A stretch of DNA of 64,000 bases from Acanthococcus lagerstroemiae. Its lineage: Eukaryota; Arthropoda; Insecta; Hemiptera; Eriococcidae. Shown here in pieces: positions 22,901 through 32,931 of this stretch. The notes below the pieces were generated by a model. The model had not been told where the DNA came from. It saw nothing but the letters and a program-made list of their open reading frames with translations, and made no database searches. The position numbers and the translations under genes were made by a program. The stretch spans positions 21,137,626 to 21,201,625 of the forward strand of contig CM063110.1 of the NCBI GenBank assembly GCA_031841125.1, written 5' to 3'. Every line of letters begins with the position of its first letter. Position 1 is the first letter of the stretch.

Positions 22901-25155
22901 AAGTTTTCGATATTTTGGGAATCCTCAGTCCAGTAACTATTCGTGGAAAGATATTACTGCAGAATTTGTGGCGAATGCAACTTCAATGGGATGAACCAGT
23001 CGGGGAAAGACTAGCAGAAGAATTCCTGAACTATCGAAATGATTTACAAGTGTTGAAAGACTATTCGGTCGATCGCCGGTATTCGAAAATTGATAAATTA
23101 AAAACGCGCCAATTAATTGGGTTTTGTGATGCATCTATGAATGCGTACTGTGCAGTGTTGTATCAAAGGTCAGTCGATTTTTTTGGAGCAATTAGTGTTA
23201 ATTTTGTGTGCGCGAAAACTCGTGTGGCTCCACTAAAGGTGATAACAGTACCGCGTTTAGAATTACTCGCCGCCGTTTTGTTAGCTAAAGTGTCGTCGCG
23301 AATTTCATCAAATCTGAACATCTCCCATGACTGTGTTTTCTTATTTTCAGACTCAACTATTGTACTTAGCTGGCTAAAAGTACCGCCAGTTCAACTTAAA
23401 CAATTTGTAGCTAATCGTGTTAATGTCATTAATGAATTGACTAACAATGTTACGTGGAATTATATTTCAACAAAAATTAATCCAGCTGACCTGGCCACTC
23501 GAGGCCTTACTGCCAGTCAGTTGAAAAGTAACGTAATTTGGTTAAAAGGACCTACTGTCCTTGAAACGGACTTTAATGCCATTATTAATAGTAAGTTTAG
23601 TTCGGTAGATGTGATACCGGAATTAAAGAGTCCCACTGCAAATATTTTTTTGATAACTTATGATAGTTCCATTCTATCTCGATTTTCGTCGTACAACAAA
23701 TTGTTGAATGTTGTTTCCTATATGTACCGATTTGTAAATTGCACACGTAAACTTGCGCCTAATCCTGATTCGACTGTCGTCACTGTCAATGAACGTAACT
23801 TCGTCTTTCGAGTAATTGTAAGAATTTCGCAATGTAACTCGTTTGAACAAGAATTAAGTCGTTTGATAGAAAACCGCGAAGTGAAAAAATCGAGTTCACT
23901 GCACTCGCTAAATCCCTTTATCGACGAACATGACATAATTCGTGTGGGCGGTCGATTAAAAAACAGCAACTTGCCGTTCAAGAAGAAACATCCAATCATT
24001 TTGTCCAGTCGTTGTAAATTCGTACGTCTTTACTTAACTCATATCCACGAAAAGTATTTTCATTGTAACAAAGGGATTATTCTAGCGAAAGTTGTCAACG
24101 AATTTTGGATTGTCGGTGGATGTTCTAACCTGGCAAAGAAAATCGTGCGAGAATGTGTATTCTGTTGCAGGTTACGAGCCGTCCTGAGCCAACAAATGAT
24201 GGGTCACTTACCTGCTCCACGCACTACTGTGTCTCGCCCTTTCACGCATGTTGGGGTGGACCTAACAGGGCATTTCACCATAAAATGTCTCAATCATCGA
24301 TCACCTAAAACTTTGAAAGTTTACGCTGTATTCTTTGTCTGTTTTGCGACTCGCTGTGTACATATTGAATTGGTGTCAAATCTAACGTCCGAGAATTTCA
24401 TCGAGTCCTTACAACGGTTTATATCTCGTCGTGGTCGCCCTGCATGTCTTTATTCGGACAATGGTCGAAACTTTGTGGGTGCGAATAATTTGTTCAAAAG
24501 CCAACGTGATAAATTGCAAAGTTGGTCTTCATCTGAGTCGATCGATTGGAAGTTTATAGTTCCACGTACGCCACATCAAGGTGGATTATGGGAGTCAGCG
24601 ATCAAGTCTGGTAAATCGTTGCTTATCCGCGCTACTCGTAACTCGATACTGACTTTTGAAGAGTTGTTAACCATTGTATGCCGTGTCGAATGTATCTTGA
24701 ATTCCCGTCCACTGTGCTATAACGTCAAACCGGATACTTCGTTCGAAATAATTACGCCAGGACATTTCCTGATTGGCGATAATTTGTTAAATTCGGCCGA
24801 AAACTTAGATGATGTCGATTTGAAGGTCTGCGATCGTCTTACTCGTGTCCGTATAATTATTAATTCATTCTGGTCGCAATGGCAATCGTCGTACTTAAAT
24901 GAACTACAACGCCGGAATAAGTGGAAATCGAACGAACCAAACTTACGAATCGATGATGTCGTAATTGTAAAAGAGGATAATATGCATGTATTGGAATGGC
25001 CTCTTGGGCGTATTGTTAAAGTCTTTGCCGATTCTGACGGTCTCGTGCGAAACTGTAACGTCAAATTAAGTTCTGGTATTGTATATCGAAATGTTGCAAA
25101 GATAGTCAAATTGTTTAGTTCAGAGGCCCCTAAGGAGCCTCAGCCCCCCCAGTAA
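19954..25155 (+). CDS. BEL/Pao gag-pol polyprotein
   Basis: 1733 aa, complete. Gag: N-terminal coiled coil, then a 'KIAIPTFDGN..DFRNFRSLFE' capsid-like region around residues 130-330. Zinc knuckles begin at C339 (CX2CX3HX4C), followed by 'CLKCFAPFHSVTNC' and a third Cys/His cluster. The retropepsin site is 'LLDPGSE' with Asp479, a DxGS variant. RT has the catalytic box Y880-M-D-D. RNase H starts at 'GFCDAS' with Asp1059. Integrase has a His/Cys zinc finger starting at about H1363, and its catalytic triad is D1436 ('GVDLTG'), D1502 ('SDNGRNF') and E1547 ('GGLWESA'). A C-terminal DUF5641-like domain ends the protein. The ATG at 19954 is the first in frame, 107 bases past the LTR. Confidence 0.96.
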   Translation: MEAVTERKYRAVRRQLKQMISLSEQLMSKTTLNLEQMSKLESIIVEFKKKFEEYRNVVSELVEETDKEEEAKALENEETRFAEFYHSADAKYRTHRQKLTNEQSRNSLLPSSPGLNNTFYQSDRPVVPKLQKIAIPTFDGNILDFRNFRSLFENLVHSNPDFTNTQKLYYLKQAVSGTAKDIIRDFPLEDAAYVEAWDYFITRYDNKRLIIRTLFKKLMSIESIKNSSQIRSLLDQVDVILRGLRANGETIDETFSRFVCFFVSTKLDTRTCSDWENSLTSFTEFPSYESLSTFLQNRAFIADETKPTKPNEKSDKKTLVATKQNSIESKQSKPTRIECIICKESHFLNQCQKFRALSVNERFNAVKQNKLCLKCFAPFHSVTNCTRPNCSKCEGNHHSMLHFTTIQPTTSPSTQQSSTPEPSKAEDSGTVETAVRSTTSKVAANVLMATSPRKTVILATAVVHVMVKNRLVHARILLDPGSELTLVSRSFVRRVGVKTYPNKTITSLSGITNNSIVLDSLVDLILKSRFSNYQLAITGEVIDRIPYSIQSSTQELTNIIPNLNYAEMSLVYNEVDIILGAEFFEFVIENRRYFIEGVVVRETKFGYVVSGSQNNASFLINHNDTKPTCDDINLQLTKFWEIEELGSSPELTDEMKLIESRFEDTCSRDETDRFVVDLLTKPGIECLNGSFDKAFHALRKSERRMSVEIRQAYSDFMTEYLELGHMRKLEKAEISSILSYYIPHLIICRPMSTTTKYRVVFNASASDHSGFSLNDFLYVGPTIQPELFDTIIQFRKHNVAFVADVEKMFRQILIKPEQRKFQRILWRSDPQNDVSHYELNTVTYGTSSAPYLATKCLSMVAKEIESVDPEVATALSNHFYMDDLMTGHESVEKAVRLQQGIHSALSRVHFNLRKYQSNSLTFLNSIESALIEKVNSRLLGTESFTFVLGLMWNTDSDKFQISLPQNKLSDVITKRVILSDISKVFDILGILSPVTIRGKILLQNLWRMQLQWDEPVGERLAEEFLNYRNDLQVLKDYSVDRRYSKIDKLKTRQLIGFCDASMNAYCAVLYQRSVDFFGAISVNFVCAKTRVAPLKVITVPRLELLAAVLLAKVSSRISSNLNISHDCVFLFSDSTIVLSWLKVPPVQLKQFVANRVNVINELTNNVTWNYISTKINPADLATRGLTASQLKSNVIWLKGPTVLETDFNAIINSKFSSVDVIPELKSPTANIFLITYDSSILSRFSSYNKLLNVVSYMYRFVNCTRKLAPNPDSTVVTVNERNFVFRVIVRISQCNSFEQELSRLIENREVKKSSSLHSLNPFIDEHDIIRVGGRLKNSNLPFKKKHPIILSSRCKFVRLYLTHIHEKYFHCNKGIILAKVVNEFWIVGGCSNLAKKIVRECVFCCRLRAVLSQQMMGHLPAPRTTVSRPFTHVGVDLTGHFTIKCLNHRSPKTLKVYAVFFVCFATRCVHIELVSNLTSENFIESLQRFISRRGRPACLYSDNGRNFVGANNLFKSQRDKLQSWSSSESIDWKFIVPRTPHQGGLWESAIKSGKSLLIRATRNSILTFEELLTIVCRVECILNSRPLCYNVKPDTSFEIITPGHFLIGDNLLNSAENLDDVDLKVCDRLTRVRIIINSFWSQWQSSYLNELQRRNKWKSNEPNLRIDDVVIVKEDNMHVLEWPLGRIVKVFADSDGLVRNCNVKLSSGIVYRNVAKIVKLFSSEAPKEPQPPQ

Positions 25156-25353
25156 TGTTAGCGTTAGATTCAAATACGAATACAATCGGCGATGATCTAG
25201 TTGAAGATTAGAGTTCAGCCCTACCTCGTCGTTAAGTATATCGTTATCTTGTATAACATGTAACAATTATATACGTGTTCAAGCTCTCGTAAAGACGTGT
25301 CGATTTTTTTCATGAACTTTTCGAAAACTGTAATTAGTGAAACGCTAAGAACA
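25156..25353 (+). repeat. 3' LTR of BEL element
   Basis: Begins on the base after the gag-pol stop codon (TAA 25153-25155). Same 198 bases as the 5' LTR. Confidence 0.96.
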
Positions 25354-25898
25354 ATATGTTATACACTAGAATAAGAGTCGAAAAACCCAGAGCTCCGAAA
25401 GACAAAGCGGATAAGATTCCGCAGTGCAAGCGATGCCAGGAAATAGGACATAGTCGCAACTATTGTCGTCGACCACCCAAGTACGTTAAATGCGGTGAAG
25501 GTCACTTAACAAAGGAATGCACCAAGACCAAAAAGGCTAAGCTTAAATGTGCAAACTGTCTAGGAGAACACACAGCCAATTATAGAGGCTGCCCAGTCTA
25601 CCAAGACAAAATCAGTAGCTTTCTTGAACCGGCCAAAACCTCAGCCGAAGCAAGACTGAGAAAGTCGGAAAGGAAAGTCAACCAAAATAGAACGTATGCA
25701 GCTACGGTTCAATCACCAGCCAACCAAGTGAACGACGAACCAGCGGAAATTTCCACTGCAATCCAACCTAACAATCAACTAGCAGAAATCCTAACAACTC
25801 TGAAGAACCTTACTACGTCGATTCAGAAAATCGAATCCAGAGTAGCTCGGTTAGAAAAGGCAGCCAAGCCTACAACTGTGAAAAAGTCAAGAAAATGA
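25354..25898 (+). pseudogene. Jockey-like ORF1, zinc-knuckle C-terminal part
   Basis: The frame resumes directly after the BEL element (TSD 25354-25358). It carries 'CKRCQEIGHSRNYC' (CX2CX4HX4C), a second knuckle that has lost its first Cys ('YVKCGEGHLTKEC'), and 'CANCLGEHTANYRGC' (CX2CX3HX6C). This three-knuckle array is standard for Jockey/R1-type ORF1 nucleic-acid chaperones. A C-terminal coiled-coil stretch ('LAEILTTLKNLTTSIQKIESRVARLEK') follows. The stop overlaps the ORF2 start as ATGA (25895-25898), the usual coupled arrangement in this clade. Confidence 0.85.
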
Positions 25899-26954
25899 AT
25901 TCGCCTACAACGATCCTAACCTGGAACGCGAATGGATTGCTACCAAAGAAGTTCGAACTTGAACAATTTGTAACTGATAACAAAATTGATATATCTCTTA
26001 TCACAGAAACCCACTTCACCGAGCGATTACTAATCAAGAAGATGCGCGATTACATGGTGTACCACTCGAACTACCCCAGCGGTAAAGCCCAAGGTGGAGT
26101 GGCTCTCCTAATTCGAAACAACATAGGCCACTATGAACACTCAAAAATCAGCACCAAATACATCCAAGCAGTAGCTGTTGCTGTTGCAGTCCAAATTGCC
26201 GTCGTTACTACCAACATAGCGGCGGCCGACTGCCCTCCAAACCCCAGCTATTAGAGCGCAGGAATTTCAAGAGCTCTTCGTTACTCTCGGCGATAGATGG
26301 ATCATAGGAGGTGACTTTAATGCCAAAAATATTAGCTGGGGTTCTCGACTTACATCACGTCGAGGTCGCGAGCTAGAGGTCGCTATGGCTCAATTCAATG
26401 CCACATGCATCTCTTCTGGCCATCTCATGCACTGGCCTACTGACAACCGGAGAAGGCCTGACCTCCTAGACTTCTTCTTAGCTAAGAATGTATCGTCGAG
26501 GTACATAGAAGCTTCCAATCTCGAAGATCTATCATCGGACCATTCTCCAGTGGTGCTAACCATCAGCGACGCAGTGATGGAAAAAATCAATCCACCAACT
26601 CTCACCAATACAAAAACTGATTGGATTAAATTCGTTCGATTGAAATCAGTCCACGAGTTAGAAAACTCAACAGCCGACCTCCAGTCTAAGATAGAAGAGG
26701 CGGTGAAAAAATCCACCCTGCTAAGAAAGTATGTATACTCGTATGCTGAAATGTCTTACCCAGCCCAAGTCCGAAAGCTGGTTGCAAAACGGAGACGAGC
26801 CTGAAAAAGATGGCAAGCAAATCGCACTCCAGAGAGTAAAGCTATATTCAACAAGCTGAGCAGACAAACATCCAGATTAATCCAATCAGTCAAAAATGAA
26901 TCGTTCAGGCAATACGTTGCTAATCTTTCGCCAGAGGAAAACAGCAACTATTTT
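25895..26954 (+). pseudogene. Jockey-like ORF2 endonuclease (frameshifted)
   Basis: The first frame (25895-26254) has 'TILTWNANGLLPKKFELEQF' and 'DISLITETHFT' (catalytic Asn and Glu), then 'GGVALLIRN'. A shift near 26250 moves to the frame that holds 'WIIGGDFNAKNISWGS' and, in 26385-26804, 'RPDLLDFFLA' and 'LSSDHSPVVLTI' (the SDH catalytic box). A stop at about 26803 precedes the linker 'FNKLSRQTSRLIQSVKNE'. It is cut by the RTE-like LINE at about 26955. The continuation at 29508 reads as the next part of the linker. The endonuclease nicks target DNA to prime reverse transcription, but this copy is inactive. Confidence 0.85.
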
Positions 26955-27275
26955 TTACGGGGGGAAAAAAAAAGAGTATAATCTAATAAAAATGGTAACA
27001 AAGTAATAAAATTTTCAAACGAACATAATCTAAAAATTATAAATACATTTTTCCAGAAAAAACTTAACAGAAGATGAACCTGGAGGTCGCCAGACGGTTT
27101 CACCAAAAATGAAATAGATCTAACATTATCTGATAGTCTGAACATTTTCACTGATATAGGAGTTGTAGCTAAATTCAGTTTTTCGTCAGACCATCGGCCT
27201 GTTAGGTGCAAACTCAAAATTCCGATCAGTAAGAAAAGACAATGACCAAAAAATATAAAAGGCATCTCTCTGAGA

Positions 27276-29385
27276 ATGTGGATACCTATCCACAAAAGAG
27301 GAGTAGCAAACGAAACACTGAAATTGGAGATCCAAAATTTAGACTGGAACGATACATACCCCTCTAACTTTCAAACAAAATACGATATGTTAATAGAGAA
27401 ATTAAAATTGAGAACCAACACATTCGGTATTAAAAAAGGTTCAATCAAAACAGATGATAAGCTTAGCAGTGACACCAAGAATCTGATTAATAGGCGCACG
27501 CTACTCAGACAGAGAAATACTCTCTCTAATAAAGATTAGATTGAACTGGCAGAAATTAAGAAATTAATTAAGAAGAAAATTAGAGAGGATATTCATAGAT
27601 TCGAACAGGAAATTGCTGAGAAAATTATTGAGGATACCTGGTCCACTAAGAAAATCAAAAAAGCTCTGAGCAGGGGCAAACATCTACTTCCACGAATTGA
27701 AGATAAATCAGGCCAGTCAGTTACCAATAGACTAGGAATAAATAAAACAGTCACAGAATTCTATAGGAATATAATAATATTTATTTATTTGGGCACCCTC
27801 TTCACAGCCCGTGGGCCAATTATGTATAAACCAAGTCAAAACCACTGCACTGAGGGCCAGTGGAGGGGACACGTGACCAATCGAGACAACGTCTCTAACA
27901 TTAAGGTACAAGAGGTGATGGATATGATCAGAAATCTCAAGCCCATCCGGGCCAGATTGAGAATGAAATTCTGAGAATATTCGAGAATACCTTAGCGCAT
28001 CCGCTGGCTTCCCTTTTTTACTATGTTCTCTCCTCAGGACAGGTGCCAAGCCAGTGGTTGACGTCGGATATCATTCTCCTCCATAAAAAAGGAGATAGAT
28101 CGGACATCAACAACTATCGACCTATCAGTTTATCATCAAATATCTGTAAACTGTCTATGAAAATTATCAAAAATAAAATCTACAATATTCTGGACGCACA
28201 AAAACCTGTTGAACAAGCAGGATTCCGAAAAAACTTTAGCACCATTGACCATATACATACCCTCAACCAAATTTTGGAAAAATCAAAAGAATATCAAATG
28301 AATTTAGCCCTAATGTTTGTCGATTTTAACAAAGCATTTGACTCTCTTTACTACGAAAATATCTGGACGGCATTAGCCAAACAAGGAGTGCCTCAAAAAA
28401 TTATAGAACTTCTGGCAAACGTATTCTCAAAATCTGAAGCGTATTTAAAACTAGACAAAATATCCGATAAAATTCAAATTGGTAGAGGGGTCAAGCAGGG
28501 TGACCCTCTTTCACCCAATCTGTTTAACACAGTATTGGAAGATGTTTTTTCGATACATTAACTGGAAGGGAAAGGGAATCAAAATTAGAGGATCACTATT
28601 TGAGACAACCAAAGACTTAAATAATCTAAGGTTCCCTGATGATATTGTTATCACAGCTAAGAACTTCGAGGAATTGAAGACCATGGCCGAAGACCTGAGA
28701 AGAGAGAGTAGTAAAGTGGGATTATCCATCAACTTCTCTAAAACAAAAATTTTGACTAACATTACCCCCCCCCCCCCGGAAGAAATAATAATTGACAACC
28801 ACCCTATTGAGATTGTTTCTGAATACAAATATTTAGGGCAAATTGTATCATTTGAAGATAAATCTGGCAATGAATTGAAAACTCGCAGGGCTAAAGCTTG
28901 GCAGGCTTTTTGGGGACAACAAATAATCTTAAAAAGTAAAATGAGTTTAAAAATAAAAATTAAAGTTTTTGAAAGCACGGTGATATCAGTGTTAACCTAT
29001 GGCGCTCAATCATGGGCATGTACTAAAAAACAGATCCAAAAAATACAATCAACCCAAAACACAATGTTGAGAAAAATTGTAAATATAAAATTGAAACGAC
29101 AAAATTCGTACTTCGGAAATTTTTGAAAAAACTAATGCTAAACGGGTTGACAATATAGTTTGTTCTCTCCAACTTAAATATGCAGGCCATCTCCCTAGGG
29201 AATCGAACTTCAGATGGAATAAAATTACAACAAAATGGACTCCCATGCGGAAACGCAGAAGAGGGAGGCCGGCAATGCGTTGGGCTGACGAGATTGGTCA
29301 GGTGGCTGGTCCGAAGTGGCTGGTCACGGCCCTAAATAGGAAAAAATGGGGTGAGCTGGTTAGGGCTTCTGCCCAAAAGGGTTGA
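27276..29385 (+). pseudogene. LINE C reverse transcriptase and C-terminal domain
   Basis: Open pieces at 27276-27539 (linker), 28043-28561 and 28479-29126. Motifs in order: 'DIILLHKKGDRSDINNYRPISLSSN', 'VEQAGFRKNFSTIDHIHTLNQ', 'LMFVDFNKAFDSL', 'GVKQGDPLSPNLFNTVLE', then after a frame change 'LRFPDDIVI' (FADD mutated to FPDD), 'NFSKTKI' and 'EYKYLGQIVSF'. The C-terminus follows as 'VLTYGAQSW', 'RRGRPAMRWADE' and 'KKWGELVRASAQKG', stopping near 29384. The P in the catalytic loop and the frame changes mark it as dead. Confidence 0.87.
27774..27905 (-). mobile_element. Small LINE/SINE 3'-end fragment inside LINE C
   Basis: Interrupts the linker between 'VTEFYRN' and 'VQEVMDMIRN'. On the minus strand it ends '..gggctgtgaagagggtgcccaaataaataaata', a 3'-terminal sequence with an AAAT tail, 5'-truncated to about 130 bases. 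Confidence 0.5.
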
Positions 29386-29507
29386 CTGAGTGCTGAGTGG
29401 TTGGCGGGACCAGTACCCGTCCACCCTACTAATACTACATGTATATATATAAGTACCAAATATTACGCGCTGTGTCAAAGCCATAAATAAAAAAATAAAA
29501 ATAATTC

Positions 29508-29690
29508 TTTATGGAAGGCCACTCGGAAGATGAAGCACCCGCAACAATGTATTCCTTCCATAAGGAGAGAAGACAACAGTTAGGCCAAAAGCAATGAAGA
29601 AATTGCAGAAGTATTTGGCAGGCACCTACAACGAACTTTTCAAACGCATCCTACAAACTTAGAGACGCCAGGGGTAGACTAGCCTCAAGA
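29508..29690 (+). pseudogene. Jockey-like ORF2 linker, continuation after LINE C
   Basis: Reads 'LWKATRKMKHPQQCIPSI', then a degraded 'NEEIAEVFGRHLQRTFQTHP'. This is the conserved stretch just before RT in Jockey-clade ORF2, where family members show 'NYSLWKATKKLK…AEVFA.HL...F.PH'. Sequence stops matching near 29690, where the G-skewed repeat starts, so RT is lost. Confidence 0.7.
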
Positions 29691-30880
29691 GGGGTTCATG
29701 GTTGAGAAGGGAGCTCCTGAAGGGGGAGGAGGGCCCCTGTGGGGGCGCGGGCTGTGGACGGGGATGAAGGCCCTGGGTGGGGCGGGAGTAAGAGGACCTG
29801 GTGGAGGAGAAAGTCCTTGGTGAGAGAGGGGACCTTGGAGAGAAATGGTCGTAGTGCGGAAGGGCTGGTGGTGGGGTGGGGTCTTGAAGGGGAAGGGCTC
29901 TCGGGGGAGGGGTGGTCATGATTGTGAGAGCTCCTGGGTGGAAGTTATCTTCAAGGGGGTTGGAAGGCCATAGTGAGGACAGGGGCTCTGAAGGAAGATG
30001 AAGCCCAAGGGTAGTGGTGGGTGAGAGGTCTTCATGGTGGAGGAAATCCTTGGTGGGAGAGGGTGGTCATTGAGGAAGGAGGAGGTAGTGGTGGGTGAGG
30101 ATCCTAGAGGGGCCGTAAAATTTTGGTAGATGAAGGCCCGGGGGTTTAAGAGGTACTCATGGTAGAGGAGGGGGCTCCTAAAGGGGAGGAAAACCACGGT
30201 CGTGGCGGGGACTGTAGAAGGAGGTAAAGGCCTCGAGTGGGGAGGGGGTAATGGTTAGTAAGAGGTCCTGGTGGAGGAAGAAGTCGTTGGTGAGAGAGGC
30301 GGCCGGGAGAGTGAATGAAGGCCATGGTGCGGAAGGTTCCGGTCCCGGGCAGGTGGTATTGAAGGGAAGGGTTCTCGTGAGGAAGGGGTCATGGTGGTGG
30401 AAGCTCCTGGTTGGATGACCAGGGGATCTTTGTGGTGGTTGAGCGAGAAGGCCCTAGGGTGATGGAGCCGCGGAAGGGGAAGGCTGTAGAGAGGGACTAA
30501 GGCCGCCATTGGGGAGGTCGTAGTGATGGGTGAATAGGTCTTGATGGGGGGCGGGGGGGTGGTACGTGAATATAAATGAAGGCCATAGTAGTGTCGGGTG
30601 GCCGAACGACGTGGTCCTAATGGAGGGCACTCGGGGTGGAAGAGGGTAATCGGGGGAGACTAGGTGGAGGACTATGGCCATTGTGGGGAAGGAGTTTGTG
30701 GCTGAGGAGGGGTGCGACTGTCGAGGTGTGACCGTGGAGGCGGAGAACAACCATGGTTAACGAGGGGATCGTGGTGGAGGAGGCTCGTGATGAAGAAAGG
30801 ATGGAAGGGGGTTCATGGTGGAAGATTGAGGACCGCTGATAGAGGGGGAGCAAAAGAAGCATAAAGCAAACTTCAACTCA
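29690..30880. repeat. G-skewed repeat, ~470-bp degenerate period
   Basis: About 1.2 kb with very many GGG/GAGG words on the plus strand and few C. The block around 'taagaggacctggtggaggag' (29788) returns as 'taagaggtcctggtggagga' (30258), and flanking words align over the whole ~470 bases. A third partial copy begins near 30630. The long minus-strand frames here come from the composition bias. Many G-runs could form G-quadruplexes. Confidence 0.8.
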
Positions 30881-32931
30881 GGAACAAAAGTTTCAGACAA
30901 AACACTGAGGACTGTGGCGGTTGGACAAGGCGTGAAGCGAGTGACGGCGGGGGGGGGGCCGCGAAGCCCCCTAGTGTTATTTAACGACGCCCGACATCTA
31001 GGTAACGTAGGGTACCAGCAAACTGTAAAATTATAACGTAAGAAAATTATCTCGAATAATTTTTCATTTTACAGGGAAATCGACATTGGTCGTTTCCCTT
31101 CTCGTCAATAATAGAATTTTAAAAAATATTGGAAAATGTTATATAATTGTAAAATAACAGTACCAATAAAAAACCATATTTAAAATTAAAAAAAAGTTGT
31201 CTAGTCGTCCAGCCTGACCACGTCCTGCGCTGCTAGATCCAAATGCCTTTGTCTCCTGCATTATTTCTATACCTTCATCCGGAGCGTGATCTTTTCAATA
31301 CTATATTCTCCTTCTTGCCCATTGTCCTTTCCTTTCGTTGTCCTCCATTTCTTCATTCCTTCAATGGCCAGGCTGGATCATTAGTTTTCAGGTATCAAGT
31401 TCGAGTTCGATTTCGGCATTCGGCACAGTCACAATTTATGCGTTGTGTAGCTCTCTGTCTTTTGCTATCATCGAATACACGCACCCTTTACACGCTTCCG
31501 TATTTTTTATTTCATATGACTTACTTAATCGCGGCCCCAACTAAACTTCTCGTACCCCGTAAAAGCCGCAGGTTGCTTCGGGCTCTAATAACACGTTCCG
31601 AGATTAGTTGGCCAGGAGCGCTAACAACAGTTCCTGAAGGGGGAGGTCCATATTTGTACCTTGGTTCATAATTATACCTTTTACTCTTATAAGCGAAGGT
31701 TGTGATATGCCGCCTCGGTTTCCCCTACGTATCGAGTTACCCGAAGTGAAAAAGCCGAGGAGAATAGCCGTGTCCTTTTCGAGTCATCGCCTTACGGCTG
31801 ACTGATATACAGTCGACAGCGGATCGACACGAGCTTTCTGCTTTTCAGCGTCTCTATCCTGTACCTATATCGCGTTCTAGCATCAGCGGCCGTCAAAATC
31901 GCCATTGTGAGGGCGGACGTCGACGGGTACACCGGCGTTTTGTCTGCGACAGTCGCGCCCGACCAGCAGGGCAGGGCGGAGAATGACAATCGTCTTAAAG
32001 AGGCAATAACGATATTCTCGGTTTAAACTTAACGTGAGGGCGTTATCTGTATCCTTCGATGATTTACTAGCGATGGCCTTTTCCTCTACTGAAATTTTGA
32101 TCCCCCGCTTCGGCGCGCGGCGTACGTAATTAAACCGAAGTCGAGTTAAAATATTAAACCTCTTAAATGTAACCGTGCCGTGCACACACCGACGCATCGG
32201 CAGCCCGGCAAAATTCACCACCACCAGCCCGATAACGGAAAACTGTGTGTATTCTCGTGTTTGTTACTTCGTATTTTAATAAGACGTTGCCACTGCCGCG
32301 TCTCTTTCTCTCAAGAGTTCTCGGCGGTTGCCTCGAATATAGAAACATCCCTTTCGAGAAAGTTTCAACGGACCGAGTCGCAATTTTCAGTGGCCTCCGC
32401 TGGTTTCTTCGTCATTACCGTGCTGTGATTTATGTTTCTTTAAAAGTAACCTATAGGTAAGGTATTACGATGTTTGGTATAATTCAAGAAATTAATGAGC
32501 TGAATGAGCTTAAATATATAATCGATAAGCTGCTGTAAGCATTAAAACTCCTCCAGGTTGCCTGGTATCCTTTTTGTCGCCAAATGTTACTAGAAACTGG
32601 AGTTGGTTCGTTTTTCGCCAACTGCCAGCGTGACTTATCGCGCTATCCGTATGTCGAGTGGTTTTAATCGGGGCGGCGAAATTGATAATAAAAGTTGGTC
32701 GCGCGCGGATTCCGATTCTGTAAGTGAATGCGCTGTTTACGCCAGCAAAGGCGTACGACACATTTTATTAACAGGGGCCGAAAGTGAGGTTTGTAAATGC
32801 CGCTTCGCTGTTGTCAGCTAGTTAGTTACACACACAGGAGCTCTGGAGCCCGAGGGTAGGGGCACTGTCCCCGCACTCGTTGACCCAAGGGGCATCAGTA
32901 CTATTTGCGATAGCACGGACGTCGCGTCGTC
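30881..32931. other. Unassigned sequence
   Basis: A G-run near 30949-30958, then AT-rich (31000-31200) and mixed-composition sequence with CpG-rich patches (31700-32900). No recognisable protein, repeat family or RNA gene was found. Confidence 0.4.

Larger units (their letters stand above)
19649..25353 (+). mobile_element. Complete BEL/Pao LTR retrotransposon (5705 bp)
   Basis: Two 198-bp LTRs that are identical by eye, a 5-bp TSD (ATATG), a candidate primer-binding site, and one uninterrupted 1733-codon gag-pol frame. LTRs start TG and end CA. Everything needed for autonomous transposition in this class appears present, and there is no envelope frame. Identical LTRs imply a recent insertion, younger than the LINE it sits in. 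The stop codon lies directly against the 3' LTR, and no clear polypurine tract precedes that LTR (the preceding bases are C-rich), which is odd for the class. Confidence 0.97.
26955..29507 (+). mobile_element. RTE-like LINE 'C' inserted in the Jockey-like LINE
   Basis: 5'-truncated: the sequence begins in the last third of the endonuclease ('WTWRSPDGFTKNEIDLTLSD', 'SFSSDHRPVRCKL' near 27190). It continues through RT to a complete C-terminus and a 3' leader ending in 'ccataaataaaaaaataaaaat'. Its flanks ('aactattttttac' and 'aataattcttta') look like an imperfect ~12-bp TSD. The motif set matches LINE A, so the two are probably copies of one family. Confidence 0.85.
18830..29690 (+). mobile_element. 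Jockey-like LINE, broken by a BEL element and an RTE-like LINE
   Basis: The outermost element of this region. It has a short 5' leader, ORF1 from 19021, ORF2 from 25895, and a broken end near 29690. It is interrupted by the BEL/Pao element (19649-25353, 5-bp TSD) inside ORF1 and by an RTE-like LINE (about 26955-29507) inside the ORF2 linker between endonuclease and RT. Joining the flanks across each insertion continues the coding sense. RT itself is missing, because the G-skewed repeat begins at about 29690. Confidence 0.8.

Noticed and set aside
29659..30862. Several Pro/Ser-rich ORFs on the minus strand
   Set aside because: They follow from the extreme G-skew of the plus strand. No start context, domains or consistent frame.
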